The notes under the pieces are model-generated. The model was not told where the DNA came from. It ran no database searches and worked only from the letters and a program-made list of their open reading frames with translations. Source: Acidimicrobiales bacterium (GTDB lineage: Bacteria > Actinomycetota > Acidimicrobiia > Acidimicrobiales > JACCXE01). Taken from it: a stretch of 50,779 bases of DNA. Numbering within the stretch: the stretch's first letter is position 1; every line of letters begins with the position of its first letter. Positions 1-8,244 of the stretch are shown in pieces. Made by a program: the position numbers and the translations under genes. The stretch is taken from assembly GCA_035546775.1 (NCBI GenBank), contig DASZWD010000071.1, forward strand, positions 1 to 50,779. Reading direction: 5' to 3'.

Positions 1-48
1 CGGCGGTGCCGCGCTTAACGATGCCGGGCGTGGGATCGTGGGAACCCC

Positions 49-1077
49 ATGGCAACGATCGACAGCGCCAAGATCAAAGAGGACGTCGACGCGCTCCTGA
101 CCGAGATGGGCGACATCGCCAATCGCGACGTGCTCGCCGACATCGTCAACACCGCGCTGCGGCTCGCCACCGACAACGCCAACCGGCTGGACCTCAAGAT
201 CACCGCGACGGCCCTGCGCGAGATGCGCGCCGCCTACCGCGCCTTCGCGCCCTACCGCGACCGGCGCAAGGTCACGATGTTCGGCAGCGCCCGTACCAAG
301 CCCGACTCGCCGCTCTACACGCACGCTCGCGAGATGGCGACCGCGCTGTCGGCGGCGGACTGGATGGTCGTGACCGGCGCCGGGCCGGGGATCATGGCCG
401 CCGGCATGGAGGGCGCCGGGCGCGCCAACTCGTTCGGGGTCAACATCCGCCTGCCCTTCGAGCAGTCGGCGAACGCCTTCATCGCCAAGGATCCCAAGCT
501 CGTGGAGATGAAGTACTTCTTCACCCGCAAGCTGATGCTGATCAAGGAGAGCGACGCCTACGTCTGCCTCCCGGGCGGCTTCGGCACGCTGGACGAGTGC
601 TTCGAGCTGCTCACGCTGATCCAGACCGGCAAGGCCGAGCCGGCGCCCGTCGTCCTGCTCGACATGGACGGCGGCACCTACTGGGAGGGCTGGGAGCGTT
701 TCGTCGTCGAGCACGTCGACGGCGGCGGCTTCATCACCAAGGGCGACGAGTGCCTGTGGAAGCGCACGAGCGACGTGGCCGTCGCCACCGAGGAGATCCT
801 CGGCTTCTACCGCAACTATCACTCGCTGCGCTTCGTCGGCAAGGACCTGGTGCTGCGCCTCCGCACGGCGCCGACGGACGAGCAGCTCACCAAGCTCAAC
901 CTCGAGTTCCACGACCTGTTGCAAGAAGGCGCGATCGGCATCACCGAAGCCAGCCGGTCCGAGCGCAACGACAACGACGTCCCCGATCTCGCCCGCATCG
1001 CGTTTCGTTTCGACAAGTTGAGCTACCACCGTCTCCGTCAGCTCATCGACGCGCTCAACCAGCTCGATCAGGCGTAG
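49..1077 (+). CDS. LOG-family (TIGR00730-like) Rossmann-fold protein
   Basis: This is a 342-residue cytoplasmic protein of the LOG / lysine-decarboxylase-like family. Some members are cytokinin-type phosphoribohydrolases that cleave a nucleoside monophosphate to a free base; others have unknown substrates. The family core is clear: TGAGPGIMAAGMEGAG at about residues 109-124 and the signature PGGFGTLDE at 175-183, the nucleotide-binding and catalytic segment. It is much longer than the usual 180-200 residues, with about 70 extra helical N-terminal residues and a C-terminal extension of about 90. The ATG at 49 follows a GGGA stretch. It converges on the ABC permease gene, and the two 3' ends overlap by 10 nt. 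The fold assignment is firm. The substrate is not known, and I do not claim hormone synthesis. Confidence 0.88.
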   Translation: MATIDSAKIKEDVDALLTEMGDIANRDVLADIVNTALRLATDNANRLDLKITATALREMRAAYRAFAPYRDRRKVTMFGSARTKPDSPLYTHAREMATALSAADWMVVTGAGPGIMAAGMEGAGRANSFGVNIRLPFEQSANAFIAKDPKLVEMKYFFTRKLMLIKESDAYVCLPGGFGTLDECFELLTLIQTGKAEPAPVVLLDMDGGTYWEGWERFVVEHVDGGGFITKGDECLWKRTSDVAVATEEILGFYRNYHSLRFVGKDLVLRLRTAPTDEQLTKLNLEFHDLLQEGAIGITEASRSERNDNDVPDLARIAFRFDKLSYHRLRQLIDALNQLDQA

Positions 1078-1865
1078 CGGGTGACGTAGCCCCGCCGGCG
1101 GAACACGCGCAGCATCGACACCACGAAGGCGCCGGCGATGGCCAGCATCACGAGCGCCAGCACGAAGGCGAGGCCGAGTTCGCCCCAGGCGATCCCGTTG
1201 CCGCCGATCGAGGCCCGCAACGCGATGAACGCGTGCGTCGTGGGCAGCGACTTGGCGACGGGCTGGAACGCCACGGGCAGATTCGCCACCGGCGTGAACA
1301 CGCCCGACAGCGGCATCATGGCGAACAGGAGACCCCACGCCAACGCTTCGGCGCCGGTACCGAAGCGCAGGACGAGTCCGATCACGAACAGGCCGATGGC
1401 CCAGCCCACGGTGAGCAAGACCGCCGCGATGGGTACGACGGCCCAGCCGGCGGTGCCGATCGAGAACGAGAACGCCAGCGCGGCCCCCAACGCTGCGACG
1501 CCGACGCCCATCACAATCTTGATGGCGGTGAACAGCGCCACCCCGGCGAAGTATTCGAGCTCGCTGATGGGCGTGACCATGACGTTGATCAGATTGCGCG
1601 TCCAGGTCTCTTCCATGAAGCCCGTGGCGAGCCCGATGCCCGACTGGTACACGACGTGCCACAGGACGGCGCCGCCGAGGACGTAACCCACCACGATGGC
1701 GCCGGCGTTGGCGAGGCGCGACGCGTACACCGCCAGCGTGCCGAACAGCATGATGTCGACGAGGGGCCACAACGTCACGTCGAAGAGCCGGTGCGGGCTG
1801 CGCTTGAGCGCGATGTAGTGCCGCCACGCGATGGCACGAATGCGCCGCATCGCTCCGGGCGTCAT
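1068..1865 (-). CDS. ABC-2 type transporter permease
   Basis: This 265-residue integral membrane protein is the permease half of an ABC-2 exporter. About six hydrophobic segments are visible. The first is preceded by a basic N-terminus (MRRIRAIAWRHYIALKRSPH), and the central MEETWTRNLINVMVTP stretch is the amphipathic region typical of ABC2_membrane proteins. Its ATG overlaps the stop of the ATPase gene as ATGA at 1862-1865, so the two are translationally coupled and should form one exporter. The family includes drug, lipid and polysaccharide exporters, and nothing here fixes the substrate. Its 3' end overlaps the convergent LOG gene. Confidence 0.85.
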   Translation of the reverse strand: MTPGAMRRIRAIAWRHYIALKRSPHRLFDVTLWPLVDIMLFGTLAVYASRLANAGAIVVGYVLGGAVLWHVVYQSGIGLATGFMEETWTRNLINVMVTPISELEYFAGVALFTAIKIVMGVGVAALGAALAFSFSIGTAGWAVVPIAAVLLTVGWAIGLFVIGLVLRFGTGAEALAWGLLFAMMPLSGVFTPVANLPVAFQPVAKSLPTTHAFIALRASIGGNGIAWGELGLAFVLALVMLAIAGAFVVSMLRVFRRRGYVTRYA

Positions 1866-2590
1866 TGCCGCTCCCGCGCCAAGTGGATGAAGACCTCTTC
1901 GAGGTCTTCGCGGCCGAACTGCGCGGCCACCGCCGCCGGGGTGTCGTCAGCCGCCACTTTCCCGGCGCGCACGAACACGACCCGATGCGCCAGGCGCTGC
2001 ACCTCGTCCATGTTGTGCGACGTGATGAGGAGCGCCGCGCCGGTCGACTCGGCGTAGTCGAGCAGGCCGTCGCGCACGCGCGCCGCGACGTCCGGGTCGA
2101 GTGACGCGGTTGGCTCGTCGAGGACGAGCAGCCGCGGCGAGTGCAGCGTCGCCTTCACGATGCCCACCAGCGTCTTCTGGCCCGAGCTCAACTCGCCGCC
2201 CATGGCGTCGGCGAGATGGCCGATCCCGAAGCGGTCGAGCGACGACTGGATCGTGTCGCGCAGGTCCGTCGCGCTGTAGAGCCGCGCGTAGAGGCCTAGG
2301 AACTCGTGCACCTTGAGCCGCTCGGCCAGCGGCAGGTAACCGGCGACGAAGCCGACGTTCTCCATCGCCCGCTGGCGCTGCTTGGGCAGCGGATGGCCGA
2401 AGATCGTGATCGAGCCGGCATCGGGCGTCAGCACGCCGAGCAGCATCAGGAGCGTCGTGGTCTTGCCGGCGCCGTTTGGGCCGAGCAGCGCCACCCGCTC
2501 GCCGGCGTGCACCTGCAGCGAGACGCCGTCGACGGCGCGCACGCGCCGGTACTCCTTGACCAGGCCGGTCGCGTCGAGAACGAGCGTCAC
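1862..2590 (-). CDS. ABC transporter ATP-binding protein
   Basis: This is the ATPase subunit of the exporter, about 242 residues. Walker A (GPNGAGKT), the signature LSSGQ, Walker B (LLVLDEP) and the switch histidine (LLITSHNMDEV) are all present in the order expected of the CcmA/NatA branch that partners ABC-2 permeases. I chose GTG at 2590 because it sits 1 nt after the stop of the small upstream gene, and the protein then begins just before the first beta strand (LVLDATGLVKEY). An in-frame ATG at 2626 and a longer start at 2704 exist, but both lie inside the upstream gene. The gene is coupled to the permease by an ATGA overlap. Confidence 0.88.
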   Translation of the reverse strand: MTLVLDATGLVKEYRRVRAVDGVSLQVHAGERVALLGPNGAGKTTTLLMLLGVLTPDAGSITIFGHPLPKQRQRAMENVGFVAGYLPLAERLKVHEFLGLYARLYSATDLRDTIQSSLDRFGIGHLADAMGGELSSGQKTLVGIVKATLHSPRLLVLDEPTASLDPDVAARVRDGLLDYAESTGAALLITSHNMDEVQRLAHRVVFVRAGKVAADDTPAAVAAQFGREDLEEVFIHLARERQ

Positions 2591-2591
2591 A

Positions 2592-2795
2592 TCAGAATTC
2601 TTCGAGATCGCCGTCGCCGACGCCATCGAGTAATTGCATGGCCTTGGCAACGGCGCGACGCGCCCGCGTGATCCGCCGTTCGTCGACGACGGCGTCCTCG
2701 TCACCGTCGACCGCGGCGCGCAGACGATCCATGGCCGCGTCGGCGAGCTCTTGCTCGATCGCCGCCAGCCGATCGCGAAGCTCAGAATTGATCAC
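2592..2795 (-). CDS. Small helical hypothetical protein upstream of the ABC exporter
   Basis: This is a 67-residue, highly charged, probably all-helical protein (MINSELRDRLAAIEQELADA at the N-terminus, acidic end GDGDLEEF). I do not recognise a family. I call it real because it starts 5 nt after a TANNNT hexamer shared with the divergent gene, fills the space exactly, and stops 1 nt before the ATPase start, so it would be the first gene of the exporter operon. It has no signal peptide or membrane segment. A role as a small partner of the ABC system is only a guess from position. Confidence 0.55.
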   Translation of the reverse strand: MINSELRDRLAAIEQELADAAMDRLRAAVDGDEDAVVDERRITRARRAVAKAMQLLDGVGDGDLEEF

Positions 2796-2800
2796 GACAC

Positions 2801-2810
2801 ACGCTACCGT
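2801..2810. promoter_or_regulatory. Bidirectional -10 region, leaderless type
   Basis: ACGCTACCGT contains TACCGT on the plus strand (2805-2810), 8 nt before the GTG at 2819, and TAGCGT on the minus strand (2806-2801), 5 nt before the GTG at 2795. The two hexamers share the self-complementary TA. These spacings leave no room for a leader, so both transcripts would start at or next to the start codon. This is inferred from sequence only. Confidence 0.5.
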
Positions 2811-2818
2811 CGAACGTT

Positions 2819-3541
2819 GTGACGCAAGCTCGTGAATGGGTCAGCATCGAGGACCCCGTCGAAGAACGCGTGTGGATGTTCGACGTCACCTTCCTGACGA
2901 GTCGGTGGACGTGCATTTTCGGGCAGGGCTGCCAAGGGGTGCTTACTGCGCCCGCACCTGAACTGGTGCAGGGCTGCTGCTCCTACGGCGCCCATTTCAC
3001 CGACGAAGACGACATTGCCCGCGTCAAGGCCGCGGCCAAGACGCTGACCGCCGAGCAGTGGCAGTTCATCGAAGAGGGCAAGAAGGGCATCATCAAGCGC
3101 AAGAAGAGCGGCGAGGTCGTGAGTCGCCTCGTGGACGACGCCTGCATCTTCTTGAACCGCCCGGGGTTCGCCAAGGGCGCCGGGTGCGCCTTCCACGTGG
3201 CCGCGATGGAACGGGGCATCCCCCACGCCGAACTGAAGCCCGACGTGTGCTGGCAGCTACCGCTGCGCCGCTACGACGAGGTCGAGGAGACCACGGGCAA
3301 GGTCACCTCCACGGTGACGGAGTGGTCGCGGGCGCACTGGGGCGAAGGCGGCGAGGAATTCGCCTGGTGGTGTACCGAGGCTCCCGAGGCGTTCGTCGGC
3401 CACCAGCCCGTGTACAAGGAACTCCGCGACGAACTCATCGGGATCGCGGGCGGTGAGGTTTACGACCAGCTGGCGGCGTACCTCGACACGAGGCTGGCGG
3501 GCCCGGGCACGCCACTACCCCACCCGGTCCGCAAAGGGTAG
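2819..3541 (+). CDS. Cysteine-cluster protein, YkgJ/DUF3109-like
   Basis: This 240-residue cytoplasmic protein has eight cysteines in an ordered pattern: C32, C38, C53-C54, C109, C123, C144 and C185. The arrangement (C...C, then CC, then C...C-x-x-H and a C near a proline) resembles the zinc- or iron-binding cysteine clusters of YkgJ / DUF3109 proteins, whose function is not settled. A lysine-rich helix (EEGKKGIIKRKKSGE) follows the CC pair. The GTG start is set by the hexamer at 2805-2810. The gene converges on the small gene at 3549-3722 with a 7-nt gap. Metal binding is inferred from the cysteines; no enzymatic motif is visible. Confidence 0.75.
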   Translation: MTQAREWVSIEDPVEERVWMFDVTFLTSRWTCIFGQGCQGVLTAPAPELVQGCCSYGAHFTDEDDIARVKAAAKTLTAEQWQFIEEGKKGIIKRKKSGEVVSRLVDDACIFLNRPGFAKGAGCAFHVAAMERGIPHAELKPDVCWQLPLRRYDEVEETTGKVTSTVTEWSRAHWGEGGEEFAWWCTEAPEAFVGHQPVYKELRDELIGIAGGEVYDQLAAYLDTRLAGPGTPLPHPVRKG

Positions 3542-3548
3542 AAACGCC

Positions 3549-3722
3549 CTAGTCGAGCAGGCCCTTCAGGCCCAGATCGTCCTCTTCGTCCTCGTACATG
3601 CACCAGGACGCGTGCTCGTCGCCCGGCTCGGCGTGGCACTCGGGGCAAGGCTCAGCCCGGTGCTCACGGGTGTGCTTGAGCGCTCGCGCTTCTTCAAAAC
3701 GGCGGTGCCGACCCTTTTTCAC
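3549..3722 (-). CDS. Small zinc-finger-like hypothetical protein
   Basis: This is a basic-then-acidic protein of about 57 residues with one possible metal site, CPECHAEPGDEHASWC, followed by an acidic tail (EDEEDDLGLKGLLD). The C-x-x-C...H...C spacing suggests a single zinc finger. I chose GTG at 3722 because GGGGAG lies 4 nt upstream and TAGGTT lies 11 nt upstream. The frame stays open to a TTG at 3782, but the extra residues look non-coding and would overlap the promoter of the next gene. The family is not recognised. Confidence 0.5.
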   Translation of the reverse strand: MKKGRHRRFEEARALKHTREHRAEPCPECHAEPGDEHASWCMYEDEEDDLGLKGLLD

Positions 3723-3782
3723 TGGGCTCCCCGAACCTACTGACGACTTGTGCGGGATCCATTCTAGACCTCCGCGCGGCAA

Positions 3783-3788
3783 TAGGTT
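3783..3788 (+). promoter_or_regulatory. -10 hexamer TAGGTT, leaderless type
   Basis: TAGGTT is followed by 6 nt and then the ATG at 3795. No Shine-Dalgarno sequence intervenes. Confidence 0.45.
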
Positions 3789-3794
3789 TGCGGC

Positions 3795-4022
3795 ATGGCT
3801 GGATTTGATCCGGAGGCAATGGTGGCGCGGTTTCGGGAGCGGGCGGAGGCGGTGCGCCGCCGCGGCGTGCCCCCGGTCGAAGGCCCGGAGCGGACCCGAT
3901 TCATGGAGCAGGCGCGGGTCGACTACGCCGATTTCGCCATGCTCGGCGACGCCACCGCCACGCTCGAAGACGGGATCCTGACGCTGCGGGTCGACCTGCG
4001 GCCGCCGCCCCAGGAGGCCTAA
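3795..4022 (+). CDS. Small hypothetical protein
   Basis: This 75-residue cytoplasmic protein has a charged helical N-terminal half (MAGFDPEAMVARFRERAEAV), a middle segment GPERTRFMEQARVDYADFAM and a short beta-like tail (GILTLRVDLRPP). I recognise no family. Its reality is supported by the -10 hexamer 6 nt upstream, by the codon pattern, and by a stop codon interlocked with that of the convergent ribonuclease D gene: CTAA at 4019-4022 serves both. Confidence 0.6.
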   Translation: MAGFDPEAMVARFRERAEAVRRRGVPPVEGPERTRFMEQARVDYADFAMLGDATATLEDGILTLRVDLRPPPQEA

Positions 4023-5203
4023 AGCTTGCCGTTGAGCGGCCGGCGGCTGCGTTCTTCGAGCAGCAGGCCGCCGTTGCCGTCGAAGACGAGGGCGGCGTCG
4101 CCGTCGACCAGCCGCTTGAGCGGCGCCCCGACGAGTTGGGCGCGCCAGCCGTGGCGCAGCTTGGCGTCCGCGTTGCCGGCGAGGAAGGCCGTCAGATCAG
4201 CCCGGGTGGCGAGCATGGTGGCGTCGATGCGCTCCTGGCGGGCCAGCTGGGCCACCCAGGCGGCGGCCAGCGCGGCGGCCGGACGCTGCTCGCGCTCGAT
4301 GTCGTCCGACGCCGGCACCCGAAGCTGTTCGGGCTTCAGCTCTTTGCCCCGGGCAACGGCCGCGAGGATTTCCTCGGCGACGTCGCCCCGCACACCGCGG
4401 CCGCTCAGGCCCCGAACGGCGTTGAGTTGCTGCACGGTGGCGGGCGCCGCCTGGGCGATCGCCGCCACCGCCAGGTCGGCGAGCACGAAGCGAACCGGCA
4501 CGTCGGTGGCCTGGGCTCGGCGCTCGCGCCACGCCGCCAACTCCTGCACGATCGCCCGGGCTTGGCCGCGGCATTGCCGCGCCTCCTTGATGCGCCACCA
4601 GGCGACGTCGGGATCGTTGGGAGTGGCCGCACGTGCCAGGGCGGCGGCGCACTCGGCTTCGGCCCATTCGAGCCGGCCGCGGGCCGCCAAGTCCTCGCTC
4701 AGGTGGATCCGGATGGCGTCGAGGTGGGCGACGTCGGACGCGGCGTAGGTGCGCTGGCTCTCGGTGAGGGGCCGGCGCGTCCAGTCCGTCATCCGGTCGC
4801 CCTTGGGCAGGCGGACGCCGACGACCCGTTCGGTCAGGCTCGCCAGCGACGGTGTCGAAAACCCGGCGAAGTTGGCCACGATCTGGGTGTCGAACATGCG
4901 CGACGGCAGCGTGCCGCACGCGCGCCGGAAGACCTCCAGGTCCTGGTCAGCGGCGTGGAGGATGGGGAGGGCGTCGCTCTTGAGCAGCCCGGCGAGAGGC
5001 GCCATGTCGACCACCAGCGTGTCGACGAGCACCGTCGTGTCGGCCCAGCGCAGCTGGAGCAGGGCGACGTGCGGGTAATAGGTGCGTTCGCGGTGGAACT
5101 CCGTGTCGACGGCGTAGACGGCTTCGGCAGCGGCGGCGCGACAGGCATCGGCGAACGCAGCGTCGTCGTCGAGCCACTCATAAGTTGTCGAACCGCTACC
5201 CAC
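4019..5203 (-). CDS. rnd: Ribonuclease D (3'-5' exoribonuclease, HRDC domain)
   Basis: This is a 394-residue DEDD-family 3'-5' exoribonuclease that trims tRNA and other stable RNA 3' ends. Exo I is AVDTEFHRERTYYP (D33 and E35), Exo II is HAADQDLEVF, and Exo III is YAASDVAHLD with the tyrosine of the DEDDy class, so all catalytic acids are present. An HRDC domain follows at about residues 205-290. The length matches the family. The GTG start is 8 nt after a TAGCTT hexamer. Its stop is interlocked with that of the convergent 75-residue gene. Confidence 0.93.
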   Translation of the reverse strand: MGSGSTTYEWLDDDAAFADACRAAAAEAVYAVDTEFHRERTYYPHVALLQLRWADTTVLVDTLVVDMAPLAGLLKSDALPILHAADQDLEVFRRACGTLPSRMFDTQIVANFAGFSTPSLASLTERVVGVRLPKGDRMTDWTRRPLTESQRTYAASDVAHLDAIRIHLSEDLAARGRLEWAEAECAAALARAATPNDPDVAWWRIKEARQCRGQARAIVQELAAWRERRAQATDVPVRFVLADLAVAAIAQAAPATVQQLNAVRGLSGRGVRGDVAEEILAAVARGKELKPEQLRVPASDDIEREQRPAAALAAAWVAQLARQERIDATMLATRADLTAFLAGNADAKLRHGWRAQLVGAPLKRLVDGDAALVFDGNGGLLLEERSRRPLNGKL

Positions 5204-5211
5204 TACCGACG

Positions 5212-5217
5212 AAGCTA
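5212..5217 (-). promoter_or_regulatory. -10 hexamer TAGCTT of the ribonuclease D gene
   Basis: Read on the minus strand, TAGCTT is followed by 8 nt and then the GTG at 5203, giving a leaderless arrangement. Confidence 0.45.
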
Positions 5218-5275
5218 GTGGCTAACAGTTCTCTAACACTTGACTCACGGGGACATCACAGAAGGGGTCGATCGT

Positions 5276-5542
5276 GTGAGTGTGCGCAAAGCCCTCCCAA
5301 TCACAGTTCTCACGGCGGTGCTCGCCTTTGGCGCCGGCGCCTGCGGGAACAAGACCGTTACCAGCGCGCCGCCGACGACCTCGGCGTCCGTGCAGTCCAG
5401 CAGCAACGGGGCCGCCAGCGACCCCACGGACGGCGCGGATGCCGAGCTGACGCAGGTGGACCAGCTGGTGAAGGACATCGAAGGGGACCTGAGCGCCGTC
5501 GACCAGGACGCCGCCACTCCCGAAGGAGACCCCACCCAATGA
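5276..5542 (+). CDS. Small exported protein, possible lipoprotein
   Basis: This is an 88-residue secreted or membrane-anchored protein. After a short basic start (VSVRK) comes a hydrophobic stretch ending AFGAGAC, so the cysteine could be lipidated, although the -3 residue is Ala rather than the usual Leu. A Ser/Thr-rich spacer and an acidic segment (TQVDQLVKDIEGDLSAVD) follow. I chose GTG at 5276 because GAAGGGG at 5261-5267 lies 8 nt upstream; the earlier start at 5240 adds a polar extension before the signal. The stop overlaps the ATG of the next gene (ATGA), so the two exported proteins are probably made together. The family is not recognised. Confidence 0.7.
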   Translation: MSVRKALPITVLTAVLAFGAGACGNKTVTSAPPTTSASVQSSSNGAASDPTDGADAELTQVDQLVKDIEGDLSAVDQDAATPEGDPTQ

Positions 5543-6252
5543 AGCTCACCACCATCCTCACCGGCACTGCCCTCACCGCCGCGCTGGCGCTCACGCCGGC
5601 CGCGGCGATGGCCCAGACGGGCACCGGCGCCCGGCGTGACGCCACCGTCGATCGGGTGAAGACCCGCTGCCTCGCCGCCATCGACCGGCGCCAGCAGGCG
5701 ATCGTCGAGCTGAACAACCGGCTCGACAACCGCAGCAACCTCCAGGACGCCCACCGCAGCGCCCTCAAGCAGATCGACGACCAGACGTCGGCCGGCCTCA
5801 CGGCGCTGGCCAACACCATCCAGGGCGATACGACCGGCGAGCAGCTGCGGACGGACTGCCGCGCCATCGTCGACGACTACCGCGTCTTCGTCCTGGTCCG
5901 GCCGCGGGCGCGCATCGTCGTCACCGGCGACCGCGAACTTGCCGCCATCGACAAGCTCACCGACGCCGCGGGCCGCATCCAGACGGCGATCGACAAGCAG
6001 AAGGCCGACGGCAAGGACACGTCCAAAGCCGAGGCCGACCTGGCGACGATGAAGTCCGCCATCGCCACGGCGTCGCAGCACGCCGGCGCCGTCTACGACG
6101 AGGTCATCCACATCACGCCTCAGACCTACACCCAGGGCGTGCTGAGCGCGGGACGCAGCGATCTCCAGGCCGGTCGCGACGCGGTACGCAGCGCGGCCAA
6201 GGCGGGCCACGCCGCCGTCGCCGACCTCAAGGGCTCGTCTTCGGCAGCGTGA
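5539..6252 (+). CDS. Exported helical (coiled-coil) hypothetical protein
   Basis: This 237-residue protein has a clear Sec signal peptide (MKLTTILTGTALTAALALTP, then AAAMAQT with a likely cleavage after AMA). The mature part is almost entirely helical and rich in Ala, Asp, Lys and Gln, with heptad-like stretches (LDNRSNLQDAHRSALKQID and IDKQKADGKDTSKAEADLAT). Two cysteines (C in KTRCLAAID and LRTDCRAIVDD) could form one disulfide. GAAGGAGAC at 5522-5530 is a good ribosome-binding site for this ATG, and the gene is coupled to the upstream small exported protein. The 3' end overlaps the convergent histidine kinase gene by 26 nt. No named family is recognised; a structural role outside the membrane is a guess. 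Confidence 0.8.
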   Translation: MKLTTILTGTALTAALALTPAAAMAQTGTGARRDATVDRVKTRCLAAIDRRQQAIVELNNRLDNRSNLQDAHRSALKQIDDQTSAGLTALANTIQGDTTGEQLRTDCRAIVDDYRVFVLVRPRARIVVTGDRELAAIDKLTDAAGRIQTAIDKQKADGKDTSKAEADLATMKSAIATASQHAGAVYDEVIHITPQTYTQGVLSAGRSDLQAGRDAVRSAAKAGHAAVADLKGSSSAA

Positions 6253-7573
6253 CGGTGAAGCGGGTGCCGGTGGCGCCGCCCGGACGCGGCGACGCCACCG
6301 TTACCCGGCCGCCCATGGCGGCGACCAATTCGGTGACGATGGCGAGGCCGAGGCCGGTGCCGATGCGCCGGCCGGGTGCGCGGTCGGATCGGTAGTGCCG
6401 GGCGAACACCGCCTCCTGCTCGTCGGCTGAGATGCCCGGGCCGTCGTCGTCCACGGTGAAGCCGGCGCGGTCGGCGTCGTCGACCACGGTGATGTCGACG
6501 GTGTGGGCGGCGTAGGACAACGCGTTCTCCACGAGATTGGCCACGACCTGTGCCAGCCGGTCCGGATCGGCCCGCACCACGAGGTCGGTGGCCGGCGGGG
6601 CGTGCAGCTCGACGCCGGCGTCCGCCGCCGCGAGGCCCAGTGCGTCAACGGCACCGTGCAGCACGTCGTCGAGGCGCACGGACTGCACTTCGAGCGTGAA
6701 GGTGCCCGCCCCGAGGCGCCCGAGTTCGAGCAGATCGCCGACGAGGCGCTCGAGGCGCCGCGCCTCGCCGGTGAGCACGTTGCCGACCCGGGCGGTGTCG
6801 CCGGGATCGATGGCGCTGTCGGCCAGCGCTTCGCCGTAGCCGCGGATCGCCGTCAGCGGCGTGCGCAGGTCGTGCGAGACCGAAAGGAAGAACTCGCGTT
6901 CGGCGGCCTGGCTGCGTTCGAGGTTGGTGGCGAGCGACGTGATCGACGCCGCCAGCGACGCCACTTCGGGATCGGCGTTCGCCGGCACGGCGATGCGCGC
7001 CGACAAGTCGCCCGCCGCCAGCTTGCGGGTCGTCCGCTCGGCCTCTTCGAGCGGTCGGGCGATGCGGCGTCCGAGGCGGCTGCCGATCAGCGCGGCGAGC
7101 ACGAGGCTTACGAGCGCCGCCAGGGCGAAGAAGGCGATGCCGCGGTTGAGCGACTTGAGCTCGCGGGTGAACACCACCGCGACGGTGCCGTTGCGGACCA
7201 CCGGCAGCGTGACGGGTGACGCCGCGTAGACGAGCGTGCCGCGGGTCCCCGAGACCGTCGAGCCGGCCAGCAGATCTTGCGGCCGCAGGTCGCCGGCCGA
7301 CACGCCGGAGGGCACCGCGGTGAGGATCTCGCCCGTGGCGCTCACGCGGACGATGTCGGCGCCGCGCAGCCGAAGCGCGACTCGTAGCGCCTGCAGCGTC
7401 GCCGGCTGGCGCAGGTCTTCGCTGGCTTGGGCGAACTCGCGCGCCTGGAGCGCCAGGTCGCGACGGGCGTCTTCGAGGGTGGCGCGGCGCACCAGCGCCT
7501 GGCTGCCGACGCCGGCGACGGTCAAGGCGCCGGCGACGACGAGCAGCAGCGTGACGGCGATGCGACGGCGCAC
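6227..7573 (-). CDS. Sensor histidine kinase (HAMP, HisKA, HATPase)
   Basis: This 448-residue membrane kinase is the sensor of a two-component system. Transmembrane segments lie at about residues 6-28 and 144-166 and enclose an extracytoplasmic sensor region of about 115 residues. A HAMP linker (IARPLEEAERTTRKLAAGDL) follows, then the H box SVSHDLRTPLTAIRGYGE with phospho-acceptor H234, then the N box (LVENALSYA) and the G boxes DDGPGIS and GTGLGLAIV. All catalytic motifs are intact. The GTG start lies 1 nt after the stop of the response regulator gene, so the two are co-transcribed. The signal sensed is unknown. Confidence 0.93.
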   Translation of the reverse strand: MRRRIAVTLLLVVAGALTVAGVGSQALVRRATLEDARRDLALQAREFAQASEDLRQPATLQALRVALRLRGADIVRVSATGEILTAVPSGVSAGDLRPQDLLAGSTVSGTRGTLVYAASPVTLPVVRNGTVAVVFTRELKSLNRGIAFFALAALVSLVLAALIGSRLGRRIARPLEEAERTTRKLAAGDLSARIAVPANADPEVASLAASITSLATNLERSQAAEREFFLSVSHDLRTPLTAIRGYGEALADSAIDPGDTARVGNVLTGEARRLERLVGDLLELGRLGAGTFTLEVQSVRLDDVLHGAVDALGLAAADAGVELHAPPATDLVVRADPDRLAQVVANLVENALSYAAHTVDITVVDDADRAGFTVDDDGPGISADEQEAVFARHYRSDRAPGRRIGTGLGLAIVTELVAAMGGRVTVASPRPGGATGTRFTVTLPKTSP

Positions 7574-7574
7574 G

Positions 7575-8243
7575 TCAGCCCAGTCGGTACCCGACGGACC
7601 ACACCGTCGACAGGTCGAGAGCGACGCCCAGCTTGCGCCGCAACTGGCGCACGTGAACGTCCACGGTCCGTTCGTCGCCGAACCAGCCCGGGCCCCACAC
7701 GCCGTCGAGGAGTTGCTGGCGGCTCAGCACGATGCCGGCGTGTTGCATCAGGTACGCCAGGAGGTCGAACTCGCGCGTGGTCAAGCCGACGGCGTCGGCG
7801 CCGACGCGTACCTCCCGGCGGGCGAGGTCGACGGCGATCGCGCCGTGGGTGAGGGTGGATGCCGGCGCCGGCCCGTCGGCGCGGCGCAGGATCGCCTTCA
7901 CGCGGGCCACGACTTCGCGCGGTGAGAACGGTTTGGTGACGTAGTCGTCGGCGCCCAGTTCGAGCCCGAGAATGCGGTCGACCTCGGTGTCGCGCGCCGT
8001 GAGGATCATCACCGGCGTGTTGCTCATCTCGCGGATCTGGCGGCACAGGCCGAGGCCGTCGGTGCTGCCGGGCAAGCCGACGTCGAGGATCACCAACCGC
8101 GGCTGCTCGGCGGTCACCAACTCGGCGCCGCGGTCGGTGTTGTCGGCCAGCAACACGCGGAAGCCCTCGCGCCGCAGGTAGACGTCGAGCAGATCGGCGA
8201 TAGCCGGCTCGTCTTCGACGACGACGATCGTGCCGTCCGCCAC
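7575..8243 (-). CDS. OmpR/PhoB-family response regulator
   Basis: This is a 222-residue DNA-binding response regulator. The receiver domain has the acidic pocket E10-D11, phospho-acceptor D54 (VILDVGLPG), T82 and K104 (VTKPF). A winged-helix Trans_reg_C domain follows at about residues 128-222, with REFDLLAYLMQHAG, GDERTVDVHVRQLRRKLG and VWSVGYRLG. It is the cognate partner of the kinase encoded immediately downstream and is preceded with a 1-nt gap by the AI-2E-type permease gene. The three genes form a compact operon, so the permease may be part of the regulated physiology. No target sites could be identified. Confidence 0.94.
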   Translation of the reverse strand: MADGTIVVVEDEPAIADLLDVYLRREGFRVLLADNTDRGAELVTAEQPRLVILDVGLPGSTDGLGLCRQIREMSNTPVMILTARDTEVDRILGLELGADDYVTKPFSPREVVARVKAILRRADGPAPASTLTHGAIAVDLARREVRVGADAVGLTTREFDLLAYLMQHAGIVLSRQQLLDGVWGPGWFGDERTVDVHVRQLRRKLGVALDLSTVWSVGYRLG

Positions 8244-8244
8244 G

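Noticed and set aside
6-2057. A 683-codon plus-strand open frame over the LOG and ABC permease genes.
   Set aside because: It is rich in Arg and His with no fold or family motif and lies over two well-supported genes in other frames. In 70% G+C DNA such long shadow frames are common.
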